A stretch of 39,904 bases of DNA from a virus. Shown piece by piece: positions 1 to 9,189 of this stretch. Position 1 is the stretch's first letter; each line of letters begins with the position of its first letter. The stretch spans positions 1 through 39,904 of IMG/VR virus record IMGVR_UViG_3300020190_000138. The stretch is one strand, 5' to 3'. The notes under the pieces are model-generated. The model ran no database searches, was not told the DNA's origin, and saw only the letters and a list, made by a program, of their open reading frames with translations. A program made the position numbers and the translations under genes.

Positions 1-972
1 AGAGCTGTTGATATTGTAGGTACTACTAGAGGTACTATTGCTGAAATAAATAGACCTAGAGTATTAACGTATGCTCAACTAAGTGCTAAACTTAAGGAAG
101 ATAATAATAGAGAAGCAAGTGGTATTAACACTGGATTAGCTATTAACGGTGATTTTAGAAGAGATATTATAGGATATAAAGGTCCTAAAACCGAAGGGTA
201 TGCAGGTAGATCTGGAGAAGGTTATAGAGCAAATAAGAAAGGAACTGGTAATCCTGGTTCAAAAATTATTAAGAGAGAGACTTATAATACCGTTGGTGAT
301 AAAAATAATGATTTAGGAGTAGATAAAATAAATGCTTTAGACGTAGGAGCTTCAAATGCTGGAGATAATACTGATATGATTAAATGTATTATTACAGCAA
401 TGGAAGTACAACCTGATAACTCTAATAAATCAATACCAATGGTATTTAGAGCTTTTCTTACAAACTTTCAAGATAACTATAGTGCAAATTATCAAGATTA
501 TCAGTATATCGGTAGAGGAGAAAAGTTCTATACGTACAACTCGGCAGAGAGAAAAGTAAACTTCGACTTAACTATAGCAGCTCAATCTAGAGCTGAAATG
601 AAACCTCTTTATAGAAAGTTAAATTATTTAGTATCTCAAACCTATCCAGCTTATGCAGGATTTGGTACAGGAGGAGGTTCCGGATTTATGAGAGCTCCGT
701 TAGTTCAAATAACTATTGGAGATTATATTTACGAACAACCTGGATTTATAAACAATATAAATTTAACTATAGTAGAAAATAGTCCTTGGGAAGTTGCTTT
801 AGATCCTCTAGGTATAGATAAAGATATCTATCAACTACCTCACGCTATTAAAGCAAGTATGCAATTTACTCCAATACACAACTTCTTACCAAGAAGATCT
901 TTTGATGCTAAGAACATTACACCGTTCGTTACACCTAATACTGGTCAAAAAGCTAACTTATTCGAAATATAA
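1..972 (+). CDS. Baseplate/tail-tube-associated protein, 5'-truncated by window edge
   Basis: The frame is open from base 1 through the ATG at 376 to the stop at 970-972, so the gene starts upstream of the window and 376 is probably an internal Met. About 323 residues are visible. The first 120 are polar and Gly/Asn-rich. The remainder, from about residue 126, is a compact beta-rich domain with FRAFLTNFQDNYS, a YIGRGEKFYTYNSAERKVNF segment and a GDYIYEQPGFI segment. It ends in a TAATG overlap with a gp53-like baseplate wedge gene, and the M23-carrying tail protein follows. The position suggests a baseplate or tube-cap role like T4 gp48/gp54, but I do not recognise the family securely. Confidence 0.6.
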   Translation, partial: RAVDIVGTTRGTIAEINRPRVLTYAQLSAKLKEDNNREASGINTGLAINGDFRRDIIGYKGPKTEGYAGRSGEGYRANKKGTGNPGSKIIKRETYNTVGDKNNDLGVDKINALDVGASNAGDNTDMIKCIITAMEVQPDNSNKSIPMVFRAFLTNFQDNYSANYQDYQYIGRGEKFYTYNSAERKVNFDLTIAAQSRAEMKPLYRKLNYLVSQTYPAYAGFGTGGGSGFMRAPLVQITIGDYIYEQPGFINNINLTIVENSPWEVALDPLGIDKDIYQLPHAIKASMQFTPIHNFLPRRSFDAKNITPFVTPNTGQKANLFEI

Positions 973-1283
973 TGGCAAATAGATACTTAGACATACAACT
1001 TTTATCAGGCAGTGCTCCTACAGATCCTCGTTATTATAGAAACGCACTCTATCCAGAAGTTGAACCTTCTGTAGATGATACTTATATTATAACTACGTCT
1101 GATGACAGACTAGATTTACTAGCTTACGATTTCTATTCTGATCCTAGTTTGTGGTGGGTTATTGCAGTAGCAAATAACTTATCAGGAAGTTCAATGTACG
1201 TTAAGAATGGAATACAAATTAGAATACCAAGCAATGTACAAGATATACTTAGCAAATTTGTTCAGATAAATAAAGTTAGATAA
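972..1283 (+). CDS. Baseplate wedge protein, gp53-like (LysM-type fold)
   Basis: This 103-residue protein has the features of the T4 gp53 family of baseplate wedge proteins. Near the N-terminus is RYYRNALYPEV. A central DRLDLLAYDFYSDPSLWWVIAVAN segment (residues about 45-68) resembles the D-x-L-x-x-A-x-x-x-Y/L-x-x-x-x-x-W-W-I-I-A-x-x-N core of LysM-like tail proteins. It ends in a basic beta segment with a RIPS motif. In contractile tails such proteins join wedge and hub. The ATG overlaps the upstream stop by one base, indicating translational coupling. Its position between two other tail genes fits. Confidence 0.8.
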   Translation: MANRYLDIQLLSGSAPTDPRYYRNALYPEVEPSVDDTYIITTSDDRLDLLAYDFYSDPSLWWVIAVANNLSGSSMYVKNGIQIRIPSNVQDILSKFVQINKVR

Positions 1284-1290
1284 AGTAGTT

Positions 1291-4200
1291 ATGGGAAATA
1301 ATCCTTATAATCTTATTGGTAATCCACTTGAACAGAGCGTAATAGATCAAGTTAAAAGAAGAGCTTCTTTACAAGGAGTAGATGAGTTACAATCTGAAGC
1401 TAGTATAATCTTTAAATCTAGAAAGAATGCTTTTGCTAAATTAACTTCTTTCGTAGAAGTAAAAGATGATGAACTAGCTAAAGTGTTAGGAGATGGAGGG
1501 ATCGAGTTAGCAAAAAAATGGACTCTTTTTAATGGAATTTACGCAGGTAACGGAAAAGATTATAGTATATTAGGTAATAAATCTTACGGTCAAGGAGGTA
1601 TTACAGAGCTAGGAGTCAGACCAATGCCAGGTATAAAATCTATAAACATTACTCCGGCAGGTACTGCAGGTTCAGTACGAATTGCTAAAATAGAACTTAA
1701 CTGTCACAATCTAAATCAGTTAGATATAATAGACGTACTGTACCTTAGGTTAGGTTTTGATATGTTATTAGAATGGGGACATACTACTTATGCAGATAAT
1801 AACGGAGGTATTCAAATAGCAAAATTTCCTATAGATATTTTCTCTAACGATTACAACAAAGAGGAACTCTATATAGAGATGAATAAGAGAAGAAGAGAGA
1901 GTTTTGGTAACTATGACGCTATGTTAGGTAGAGTAAGTAATTATTCTTGGGCAATGGATAAGGGAGGAAGTTATACTTGTACCTTAACTTTAACTGGAAT
2001 AGGAGCTATAATAGAATCTTTAAAGGTTAATGGTACTGATGGAACTCCTATAGTAACAGGTGTACCAACAGTTCCTTCTCAACAATCAGGAGAAGAAACT
2101 AAAAAAAGCGAACAGAGTAATACCACTGATGCTCAAACTACCGCTAATAACTTTAGTTCAGCTTTATCTTCGGCTTTAATGCTATGGAAACAACAAGCTT
2201 TATTAGGAAAAAACTTTTCTGATTTTAATAGTTACGTTGGATATGCTTGTAATGCAGGATTAGGGTTATGGAGAAATCCAACTGAAGATTTTAAATATGG
2301 TTATAATTCTGCTTACATGGCAGGTAGAACTGACGTAACTATACCTCAAGTATCTTTTGAAAAATTAGGAACTTACTATTATCCAGATTTTGAAGTAGTA
2401 GCTAATAACGAAGTAACTACTACAGAATTAGTTTATATACCTTTAGGTTTACTTCTTGCCTATATGAATAGTAACTGTACTATGTACAATACCGGCAAAG
2501 GAGAAAAAAAACCTTTAGTTTATATAGACTTTAATCCAGATACTAACTTTTGCTTTACTTTTCCAGCTCAATGTTCAGTTGATCCTACGGTTTGTTTATT
2601 AGATTTTAGAGCAAATTCTGAAAGAATAAAAGAAATGTATACTAAAAGGAGTATCGATGTAGCTAAAATTACTCCTGAACTATTTGGTCCTGATATGAAC
2701 GTTATTGCTACTGATATGGATAGTAAGAAATCCCAAATGGGATCCTATATCGATGATACAGTTCAAGATTTTACTAGAGGTAAAATAATGAATATTTTAG
2801 TATCTATAGACTATATACTTCTTACTTTGCAGAATATGTCAATGTCTGATAAAGATGGAATAGTTTATCTTTCAGGGTTTTTAGATAATCTTCTTTCAGG
2901 TATCGCTAAAGCTACGGGTAATATTAATAAATTTAAAGTTGGTTATGATGATGATTCTAACGTAATGAGAATTTACGACGAACAGTTAGTTAACAGAGGA
3001 GAGAATACAGAGTACCCTACTTTTCCTATTTACGGATTAGGTACAGTAGTCCACAGTTTAAATTTTTCTACCGATGTAAGTAATAAGTTAGCTTCAGCTA
3101 TTGCTACTACCGCAGCTGCAGGAGAGAGAAATCCAGTACAACCAGGACAGGATGTTTCTGCTTTTACTGCTTTAAATAGTAAACTAGAAAACAGAATAAT
3201 GCCGTTTAAAACGGTAACACCTTCAGGTAAAGGCGTAGTAACTGCTACTCCGGAAAATTTACTTCCTTTAGCTATCAGTCTTAACCAGCATATGATTAAT
3301 ATCTACAGTACTAAGAAGTTTAATATTTTAGATATTCAGAACGTATCAAATTTTTATTCTGAAACTTGTGGTACGTTGAAGTCTAATATTAAATCAACTA
3401 ATACAGGATTTACGGTGGAAAGTGACAGCGTTACTGCTAGAGGTATTCTTCCGTTGAAGATTGATTTTACGATGGACGGGATAAGTACAATGAAGTTAAG
3501 AGAAGGATTTGTAATACCTGCAGATAGGTTACCTTCTCAATATAAAAACGGAAGCGTAGTTAAGGTAGGTTTCGTTATAAGTAAATTAGATCACGAAATT
3601 AGTAATAATAGATGGTTTACCAAGGTAGCCGCGCAAATGGTTAATATACCAAAACAAAATACTTTAAATTCAGGTTATACTATATCTCAAAAAGCAAGAC
3701 AGTTAGCAGGATCAGCAGCTGGATCCAGAGCTTTAGGAAGTGCTCCTATAACTACTGCTACTCCTCCAACTAGCGTATCAAAATTAGGATTTATATGGCC
3801 TCTTAACATTCCTTATACTTTTGCAGACTTTTTAGGAAGAGCTGGTAGTAAAACTAAAGGAGTAGCAGGTAATCCTAATGGTCACAAGGGATACGATATA
3901 ACGGGTCCTAACGGAAGTAATAAGAATATCACTCTCAGTAGTAAAGTAGGTAGTAAAGGTACTAACGGAGATATTATCTACGCTATTGCAGATAGTACTG
4001 TAAAGATTGCCTGTGGTCCTTGCGACCCTCAAGGGTATGGAGGGTACGTAGTTTTATCTCATAATATAGAAGGTAAAGTTTACGAGTCAGTATACGGACA
4101 CCTACCTCCTGGTGGTATACAAGTAAAAGCTGGCCAAAAAATAAAACAAGGAACACCTATTGGATATATGGGTACTGAAGGTAGGTCTTCGGGATTCCAT

Positions 4201-4341
4201 TTACACTTTGAACTATACGAAGGAGAGTGGAAGACTGGAAAAGTATGTGATCCAGGAGATTTCTTACCTATGTTCGTATCAGATGGAGGAGCAGTACCTG
4301 GAAACGAAGCAAAAGTAGGTACTAGATATGGATCAAAATAA
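1291..4341 (+). CDS. Large tail/baseplate hub-like protein with C-terminal M23 endopeptidase
   Basis: This 1016-residue protein carries a C-terminal LytM/M23 zinc endopeptidase domain at about residues 864-980. The visible zinc and catalytic signature is H865-x3-D869, YGHLP with H937, and HLHF with H970 and H972. The ~850-residue N-terminal part has no family I can name. It contains a GFDMLLEWGHTTYAD segment near residue 155, a Ser/Thr/Gln-rich linker near 250-285, and beta-rich segments, as in tail hub proteins. The likely role is to pierce the host envelope and cut peptidoglycan during injection, analogous to T4 gp5 but with a different enzyme. It lies 7 bp after the wedge gene. Confidence 0.8.
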   Translation: MGNNPYNLIGNPLEQSVIDQVKRRASLQGVDELQSEASIIFKSRKNAFAKLTSFVEVKDDELAKVLGDGGIELAKKWTLFNGIYAGNGKDYSILGNKSYGQGGITELGVRPMPGIKSINITPAGTAGSVRIAKIELNCHNLNQLDIIDVLYLRLGFDMLLEWGHTTYADNNGGIQIAKFPIDIFSNDYNKEELYIEMNKRRRESFGNYDAMLGRVSNYSWAMDKGGSYTCTLTLTGIGAIIESLKVNGTDGTPIVTGVPTVPSQQSGEETKKSEQSNTTDAQTTANNFSSALSSALMLWKQQALLGKNFSDFNSYVGYACNAGLGLWRNPTEDFKYGYNSAYMAGRTDVTIPQVSFEKLGTYYYPDFEVVANNEVTTTELVYIPLGLLLAYMNSNCTMYNTGKGEKKPLVYIDFNPDTNFCFTFPAQCSVDPTVCLLDFRANSERIKEMYTKRSIDVAKITPELFGPDMNVIATDMDSKKSQMGSYIDDTVQDFTRGKIMNILVSIDYILLTLQNMSMSDKDGIVYLSGFLDNLLSGIAKATGNINKFKVGYDDDSNVMRIYDEQLVNRGENTEYPTFPIYGLGTVVHSLNFSTDVSNKLASAIATTAAAGERNPVQPGQDVSAFTALNSKLENRIMPFKTVTPSGKGVVTATPENLLPLAISLNQHMINIYSTKKFNILDIQNVSNFYSETCGTLKSNIKSTNTGFTVESDSVTARGILPLKIDFTMDGISTMKLREGFVIPADRLPSQYKNGSVVKVGFVISKLDHEISNNRWFTKVAAQMVNIPKQNTLNSGYTISQKARQLAGSAAGSRALGSAPITTATPPTSVSKLGFIWPLNIPYTFADFLGRAGSKTKGVAGNPNGHKGYDITGPNGSNKNITLSSKVGSKGTNGDIIYAIADSTVKIACGPCDPQGYGGYVVLSHNIEGKVYESVYGHLPPGGIQVKAGQKIKQGTPIGYMGTEGRSSGFHLHFELYEGEWKTGKVCDPGDFLPMFVSDGGAVPGNEAKVGTRYGSK

Positions 4342-4356
4342 TAACAGATTAAGAAT

Positions 4357-5013
4357 ATGAAATACTATCCTTTAAGTAGAGTAATAACTGGATTAATATC
4401 AACAGGGGATTCTCTCTACCTAGACGGAAAACCTTATAGAGGTCCTTATTATCAAACTTATGATAACAAGTATTTTACTGGAAACGACCCGGTAACTGGA
4501 CAGTCTAAACTTTTAACGGTTATAAGACCTTCAGCAGGAGCGAACGATACTACTGAATTTCCTGTAGCAACGGGATATACTATAGCAAATACTGATACTG
4601 CTAACGAGTATAATACTCTAAAAAATGTAAGCCTACCAGAAATAGAATCTTTTACAACTATAAGATCTTTCTTCCCTCAACCAACTCCTTCTGATTATCA
4701 AAGAGGATCTATTACTAGATACTTTGCTAAAAGAAGAAATCAAGATGGATTTATAGTAGAAGTAAGTAAAGATGTTTTTAATTCACTTAAACTACCAGGA
4801 AGCGAATATAATTACGAAATGCATGTAGCAACGGACTTATTCTGGCAAATATCAGGACCTTTAACAGATTCAGTTAATACTAAAACGGGAGTTAGAACTG
4901 CTGGTATTATAGATACGAACAAAAGATTAGTTGAAAGCAGAAACGTATTTTTTAAAGGATTAGTAGAGTTTATTGGAGGTAAGTACGATAAGTTTGCAAA
5001 ACCTACTAGGTAG
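4357..5013 (+). CDS. Putative tail/baseplate protein of unknown function
   Basis: I do not recognise this 218-residue protein. It begins MKYYPLSRVITGL and is rich in Tyr, Thr and Asn, with no signal peptide or membrane segment. A central part holds FTTIRSFFPQPTPSDYQRGSITRYFAKRR and a VSKDVFNSL segment, and it ends in a basic GGKYDKFAKPTR. It is the last gene of the tail block; a promoter of the AGTTGGA class starts at its stop codon, so a transcription boundary falls here. A structural role is inferred only from position. Confidence 0.65.
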   Translation: MKYYPLSRVITGLISTGDSLYLDGKPYRGPYYQTYDNKYFTGNDPVTGQSKLLTVIRPSAGANDTTEFPVATGYTIANTDTANEYNTLKNVSLPEIESFTTIRSFFPQPTPSDYQRGSITRYFAKRRNQDGFIVEVSKDVFNSLKLPGSEYNYEMHVATDLFWQISGPLTDSVNTKTGVRTAGIIDTNKRLVESRNVFFKGLVEFIGGKYDKFAKPTR

Positions 5014-5047
5014 AGTTGGATCTCTAGATGTAATAGATTATATTATA
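5014..5047 (+). promoter_or_regulatory. AGTTGGA-N18-TATATT promoter for the divergent polymerase
   Basis: AGTTGGA lies at 5014-5020, an 18-bp spacer follows, and TATATTATA is at 5039-5047. The ATG of the next gene is 25 bp after the start of the downstream box. The arrangement matches nine other exact copies in this window and resembles the Bacteroidota TTG / TAnnTTTG promoter. It marks the switch from tail genes to replication genes. Confidence 0.75.
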
Positions 5048-5063
5048 AAAATGAAGGTTACAC

Positions 5064-6383
5064 ATGGCTTATTTCATAATTGAAACAAGAGAGCAGCTCT
5101 CACAACTTTTTCCTGAAGAGAATGCATACATAGAAGTAATAGTAGGTAATAATAATTATCATCCTAAACTAAATACTCCTATAGCAATATACTACCGAAC
5201 TCAAGAGAAGGGCTATATACTACCTTTGAGTCACTCTGAAACTTTTAGCCTAGATTTCAACCTTATAAAAACTTTTTTAGGATTACACAAATCTCTCTAT
5301 TGCTATGATAGAAAGTTTACAAGTTACTTTTTGGATACCAAAAATGTTTGGGATATAAGTACAATTATAATGAACAGGGATAATAAAATTCCTGAGTTTG
5401 ATATTGAACCTCAAATATACAAAGAGTTTTATAGAAAACATTATCAAAGAACAGATCTAAATAGGATTATACCGATAGTTAAATTATATGAAAGGTCAGA
5501 GATCTTCTATAACCTGTTAAAAGGATACATAGGGGACACATATTCCGATACCCAAAACAAAATGATTGATGTTTACAAAGCAGTAGAAGAACAAGGCTTA
5601 GCTATAGATGAAAAGCTATTCAACAAATATTTTGAATTTAACAGTTCTTTATTTTCGTTCAAAGATGGTAAGGTTTATTCTTCTTATAATCTAAACAATC
5701 TAACAGCTAGACCTACAAATGCTTTCAATAGTATAAACTTTCTCGCAATAAATAAAGAAGATAAATCTAGAAGTGCATTTATTCCTACAAATAGTATGTT
5801 GATTGAGTTGGATTTTGAAGCATACCATCTTAGATTGATTGCAAATTTACTTGGTGAGTACGCTGACTCTGAGGAAAGTATACATACTCTACTTGCAAGA
5901 GAATACTTTAAGAAAGAAGACATTACGGAAGAAGAGTATAAGGAAGCAAAAGAGCTTAGTTTTAGACTAATCTATGGAGGTATTTCGGAGGATTATATAA
6001 GTATACCCTTTTTTAAGAAGATCGTTCAGATGCAAAGATTTTTATGGGATTCATATACTAATAACGATGGAATTTACTTACCAACTGGAAGATGGTTAAG
6101 AAAAAATAACGATTTATACCCTCAAAAACTATTTAATTATTACATACAAAACCTCGAAACCAACAGCAACACTAGCCTATTACTCAGCATTTTAGACGTG
6201 TTAAATGAAGTAAAGAGTAAGGTAATATTGGTTGTTTACGACTCTTTACTTATAGATTTTGATGTAAAAGATGGCAAAGAACCCATCTTAAAAATTAAAG
6301 AACTAATTAAGAATCACAAATTAACAGCCAAGTTTAAATACGGCAAGGACTACAATTCTCTACAAAACCAGACATATTTATAA
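5064..6383 (+). CDS. Small divergent family A DNA polymerase with degenerate exonuclease domain
   Basis: This 439-residue protein keeps the family A polymerase core. Motif A is LDFEAYHLRL with Asp250; His255 replaces the usual Glu (E. coli Pol I Glu710). Motif B is K296-ELS-F300-RLI-Y304-G305, matching KxxxFxxxYG, with the upstream Arg missing. Motif C is VVYDSLL with Asp393, where the usual HDE reads YDS. Upstream, residues about 40-100 resemble a DnaQ-type fold (LYCYDRKFTSYFL, then VWDIST), but no DxE first motif is visible, so proofreading is probably absent. A standard PolA is encoded separately at 22911. It could be a repair or accessory polymerase or a catalytically altered paralog. Confidence 0.75.
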   Translation: MAYFIIETREQLSQLFPEENAYIEVIVGNNNYHPKLNTPIAIYYRTQEKGYILPLSHSETFSLDFNLIKTFLGLHKSLYCYDRKFTSYFLDTKNVWDISTIIMNRDNKIPEFDIEPQIYKEFYRKHYQRTDLNRIIPIVKLYERSEIFYNLLKGYIGDTYSDTQNKMIDVYKAVEEQGLAIDEKLFNKYFEFNSSLFSFKDGKVYSSYNLNNLTARPTNAFNSINFLAINKEDKSRSAFIPTNSMLIELDFEAYHLRLIANLLGEYADSEESIHTLLAREYFKKEDITEEEYKEAKELSFRLIYGGISEDYISIPFFKKIVQMQRFLWDSYTNNDGIYLPTGRWLRKNNDLYPQKLFNYYIQNLETNSNTSLLLSILDVLNEVKSKVILVVYDSLLIDFDVKDGKEPILKIKELIKNHKLTAKFKYGKDYNSLQNQTYL

Positions 6384-6814
6384 TGGAACACATTGAGTTA
6401 CAGGAATATTACACAATTGAACAGATTTTGAATAAGTTATTTGCCACATTTTCTTCGAAAGATAAATTAGAAGAAACGTTACAAACTATTAAAGATACTT
6501 ATAGTATTCTTTACGGAAAGATCTTTGTTCTCGAATCACCAGATACGGAAGAGGTACTTTGTACTTATAATATAGATCCAATAAATTCTTCTTCTAGAAT
6601 TCTACCAAATACTATTCTCTTACACAGAAAAAAAGAGACTAACACTTTATATACTATTAATGCTCTTAACCTTTTAATTAAGGAACTAAATGAAGGAGTA
6701 GTAGATTCAAGCTATAAGGTTAATTGGCTAGACTTTAAAAACACGGTTTTATTAACGCAAGGTGCTGACTTGAGAAAGCTGCAAACTAAAATATTTAAAA
6801 TTATAGCAGCCTAA
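6383..6814 (+). CDS. Protein of unknown function coupled to the divergent polymerase
   Basis: This 143-residue protein is not recognised. It is soluble, starts with a helical EYYTIEQILNKLFATFSSKDK segment, and ends with LRKLQTKIFKIIAA. No metal-binding or nucleotide-binding motif is visible. Its ATG overlaps the polymerase stop by one base, so the two are probably co-translated and may work together. It ends at the promoter for the gp32-like gene. Confidence 0.7.
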   Translation: MEHIELQEYYTIEQILNKLFATFSSKDKLEETLQTIKDTYSILYGKIFVLESPDTEEVLCTYNIDPINSSSRILPNTILLHRKKETNTLYTINALNLLIKELNEGVVDSSYKVNWLDFKNTVLLTQGADLRKLQTKIFKIIAA

Positions 6815-6848
6815 AGTTGGAAACGATCAGCTTTTGATTTATATTAAA
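6815..6848 (+). promoter_or_regulatory. AGTTGGA-N18-TATATT promoter for the ssDNA-binding protein gene
   Basis: AGTTGGA is at 6815-6821 and TATATTAAA at 6840-6848 with an 18-bp spacer. The gene starts at 6869. The downstream box is preceded by GATT, as at 5039 and 10217. Confidence 0.78.
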
Positions 6849-6868
6849 GAAAGAAAAAATAATAAGTT

Positions 6869-7675
6869 ATGGATTTACAAGCAATCAAAGCAAAGCTAAA
6901 TGCATTGCAAGCTAAGCCAGGTGTCAATCAACGTAAGGATTTGACTGAAACAATGTGGAGACCAACTACAGGTAAGTACACAATCCGTATTGTACCTTCG
7001 GCTTTCGACAAAACATCTCCGTTTAAAGAGTTGTTTATTCACTATGGTATTGGAAATGCCAAAGTAATGATTTCTCCTATTAATTTTGGAGAGAAAGACC
7101 CTATTGTTGACTTTGCAAATGAGTTAAAAAAAGGTCCATATGATAGAGATAATTGGGCTCTATCTAAAAAACTTCAACCTAAAATGAGAGTCTTTGCACC
7201 AGTAATTGTACGTGGTGAAGAAAACAAAGGCGTTCGTTTGTGGGAATTTGGTAAAGAAGTTTACATGGAATTATTGGCAATTGCAGAAGATGAAGACGTA
7301 CAAGATTACACAGATCCTGTAAATGGACGTGATTTGACTGTAGAAAAGTTGGATGCAGCTGCAGCAGGTAATTCTTTTGGTAAAACAAACATTCGTGTTA
7401 AAACCAAAACCACATCACTATCCGAAGATGCAAATCAAGTAAAGACTTGGTTAACAACTCAACCAAATCCAGCAGATCAATTTAAACGTTTTGATTATGA
7501 CACTATGAAAACTCGTTTAGTTGAGTTCTTGGATCCAGAAGCTGCTCAAGAGCCTGCAGCTGCAGTTGAACCTGAAGTATCGGAATCAACTACAGAAGCT
7601 CCTAAAGCAAACTACACTTTAGAGGCTAAGCCTAAGAAGTCAGTAGACGATGAGTTTGATGCACTATTCAGTTAA
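6869..7675 (+). CDS. gp32: ssDNA-binding protein, T4 gp32-like
   Basis: This 268-residue protein matches gp32-type phage single-stranded DNA-binding proteins. A basic N-terminal arm is followed by an OB-fold region with the WRPTTGKYTIRIVPS start, a FKELFIHYGIG segment, and a WEFGKEVYMELLAIAED segment near residue 125. An Ala/Glu-rich linker (about 215-245) leads to the acidic tail SVDDEFDALFS. In gp32 such a tail recruits replication partners. It coats ssDNA during replication and recombination. Base usage is more GTT/CGT-rich than neighbours, as expected for a highly expressed gene, and its own promoter lies just upstream. UvsX follows after 15 bp. Confidence 0.87.
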   Translation: MDLQAIKAKLNALQAKPGVNQRKDLTETMWRPTTGKYTIRIVPSAFDKTSPFKELFIHYGIGNAKVMISPINFGEKDPIVDFANELKKGPYDRDNWALSKKLQPKMRVFAPVIVRGEENKGVRLWEFGKEVYMELLAIAEDEDVQDYTDPVNGRDLTVEKLDAAAAGNSFGKTNIRVKTKTTSLSEDANQVKTWLTTQPNPADQFKRFDYDTMKTRLVEFLDPEAAQEPAAAVEPEVSESTTEAPKANYTLEAKPKKSVDDEFDALFS

Positions 7676-7690
7676 TCTTAAAATTAAAAT

Positions 7691-8761
7691 ATGGCAAAAG
7701 GTAAATCACTAAATGCTGCAGTCGCAGCCGCAGTGAAGGGAGATTTTAATCTTGAAAAATTCAAGAAAAGTAAGAACTTATCTGCTACTTCGGTAAAGTT
7801 TAAATCTCAAGAGTGGATTCCTTTATCGAGTGCATTTCAAGAAACATTATCAATTCCAGGTATTCCTAAAGGTCATATTACTATTCTAAGAGGACACAGT
7901 GATACAGGTAAAACAACAGCTTTATTAGAAGCTGCTGTTAATGCTCAGAACATGGGCATATTACCTGTATTCATTGTAACTGAAATGAAGTGGAGTTGGG
8001 AACATGCTCGTATGATGGGACTACAGTTTGAGGAAGTATGTGATGAAAATGGAGAGGTAGTTGATTATAAAGGATTCTTTTTATTTAGAGATAGAGAAAC
8101 TTTGAACAGTATTGAAGATGTAGGTGCTTTTATGGCAGATATTTTAGATGAACAAAAGAGAGGCAACCTACCCTACGAATTATGCTTCTTCTGGGATTCA
8201 GTGGGATCTATTCCATGTGAGCTATCAATAACATCTAATAAGAATAACAATGAGTGGAATGCAGGTGCAATGTCAAAGACATTTGGTAACTTTATTAATC
8301 AGAAGATTGTTCTATCAAGAAAAGAAAGCCAGCCTTACACAAATACATTTGTAGCAATCAATAAAGTTTGGGTAGCAAAGCCTGAATCTATTATGGGTCA
8401 ACCTAAGTTAAAGAACAAAGGTGGTGATACAATGTTCTTCGATGCTTCGTTGGTAATTACATTTGGTAATGTTACGAACTCTGGAACTAATAAGATTAAA
8501 GCTACTAAGAATGGTAAGGATGTAGAGTTTGCTAAGAGAACTAAAATTAGTTGCGATAAAAACCACGTTACTGGAATTACCACCACGAATAAGGTAATTA
8601 TGACAGTTCACGGATTTATTTTAGATACCACAAATGATCTAAATAAGTATAAAAAAGATCACTCAGGTGAGTGGTTAAAGGTTCTTGGATCTACAGACTT
8701 TGATGTAGTAGAAGAAACGGAAGAGGATAATCGAGATATTTTTGATGCCTCCGAAGAGTAA
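7691..8761 (+). CDS. uvsX: UvsX-like RecA recombinase
   Basis: This 356-residue RecA-fold ATPase has a Walker A motif GHSDTGKT at residues 68-75, followed by TALLEAAVNAQ. A Walker B-like strand is LCFFWDSVGSIP near residue 162. A LDTTNDLNKY segment and an acidic tail EETEEDNRDIFDASEE complete it. UvsX catalyses strand exchange and recombination-dependent replication and cooperates with gp32, whose homologue is the gene immediately upstream. Gene order SSB-UvsX-DenV-nuclease-helicase gives a compact replication/recombination block. No promoter of the AGTTGGA class separates the two genes, so they are probably cotranscribed. Confidence 0.9.
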   Translation: MAKGKSLNAAVAAAVKGDFNLEKFKKSKNLSATSVKFKSQEWIPLSSAFQETLSIPGIPKGHITILRGHSDTGKTTALLEAAVNAQNMGILPVFIVTEMKWSWEHARMMGLQFEEVCDENGEVVDYKGFFLFRDRETLNSIEDVGAFMADILDEQKRGNLPYELCFFWDSVGSIPCELSITSNKNNNEWNAGAMSKTFGNFINQKIVLSRKESQPYTNTFVAINKVWVAKPESIMGQPKLKNKGGDTMFFDASLVITFGNVTNSGTNKIKATKNGKDVEFAKRTKISCDKNHVTGITTTNKVIMTVHGFILDTTNDLNKYKKDHSGEWLKVLGSTDFDVVEETEEDNRDIFDASEE

Positions 8762-8790
8762 AATATTGATATTACAAAAAATAAAGGTTT

Positions 8791-9189
8791 ATGACACGTA
8801 TTAATATCGGTATTCCTCCTAAAACTCTTACAGATAAACATTTGATGGCTGAGCATAGAGAGATGAAGCGTATTCCAAATGTAGTAGGAAAAGGTAAATA
8901 TAATCTTAAAAACGTACCTGCTCAGTTTACTTTAGGTAAGGGGCACGTTAGCTTTTTCTATGACAAGCTAGGATATTTAAAAGAGCGTTATATTGATGTG
9001 TATACTGAATGTAAGGCTCGAGGATTTAATGTACAAAGTTATCTTAGTTCGTGGGACAACGTTCCAGCTCATCTAATGAATGGTTATGTACCAACACAAA
9101 GAGATATTGATATTGTGGCAGAGCGAATTAAAGAAAGATTAGCTAATCCATTAGCTAAACAAAAAAAAGAGAGTGGACAAACTATTTAA
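8791..9189 (+). CDS. denV: Pyrimidine dimer DNA glycosylase/AP lyase, endonuclease V
   Basis: The 132-residue product closely follows T4 DenV. It opens MTRIN, giving the catalytic Thr2 that becomes N-terminal after Met removal, and this fixes the start. HLMAEHREM holds Arg23 and the catalytic Glu24 (one residue later than in T4). LGKGHVSFFYDKLGYLKERY matches the central conserved block. It removes UV-induced cyclobutane dimers by glycosylase plus lyase action. The aromatic WYKYY end of T4 DenV is missing; the C-terminus is basic instead. The last 17 bases overlap the following nuclease gene. Confidence 0.93.
   Translation: MTRINIGIPPKTLTDKHLMAEHREMKRIPNVVGKGKYNLKNVPAQFTLGKGHVSFFYDKLGYLKERYIDVYTECKARGFNVQSYLSSWDNVPAHLMNGYVPTQRDIDIVAERIKERLANPLAKQKKESGQTI

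Noticed and set aside
376-972. ATG at 376 as the start of the first gene
   Set aside because: The same frame is open without a stop from base 1, with a protein-like composition, so the gene is truncated by the window edge and 376 is probably internal.
5803-5839. AGTTGGA followed after 18 bp by TAGATTGAT inside the divergent polymerase gene
   Set aside because: It is mid-gene with no start nearby and the downstream box differs; AGTTGGA also occurs inside other genes without a box (for example near 7343, 25578, 28734 and 32064).
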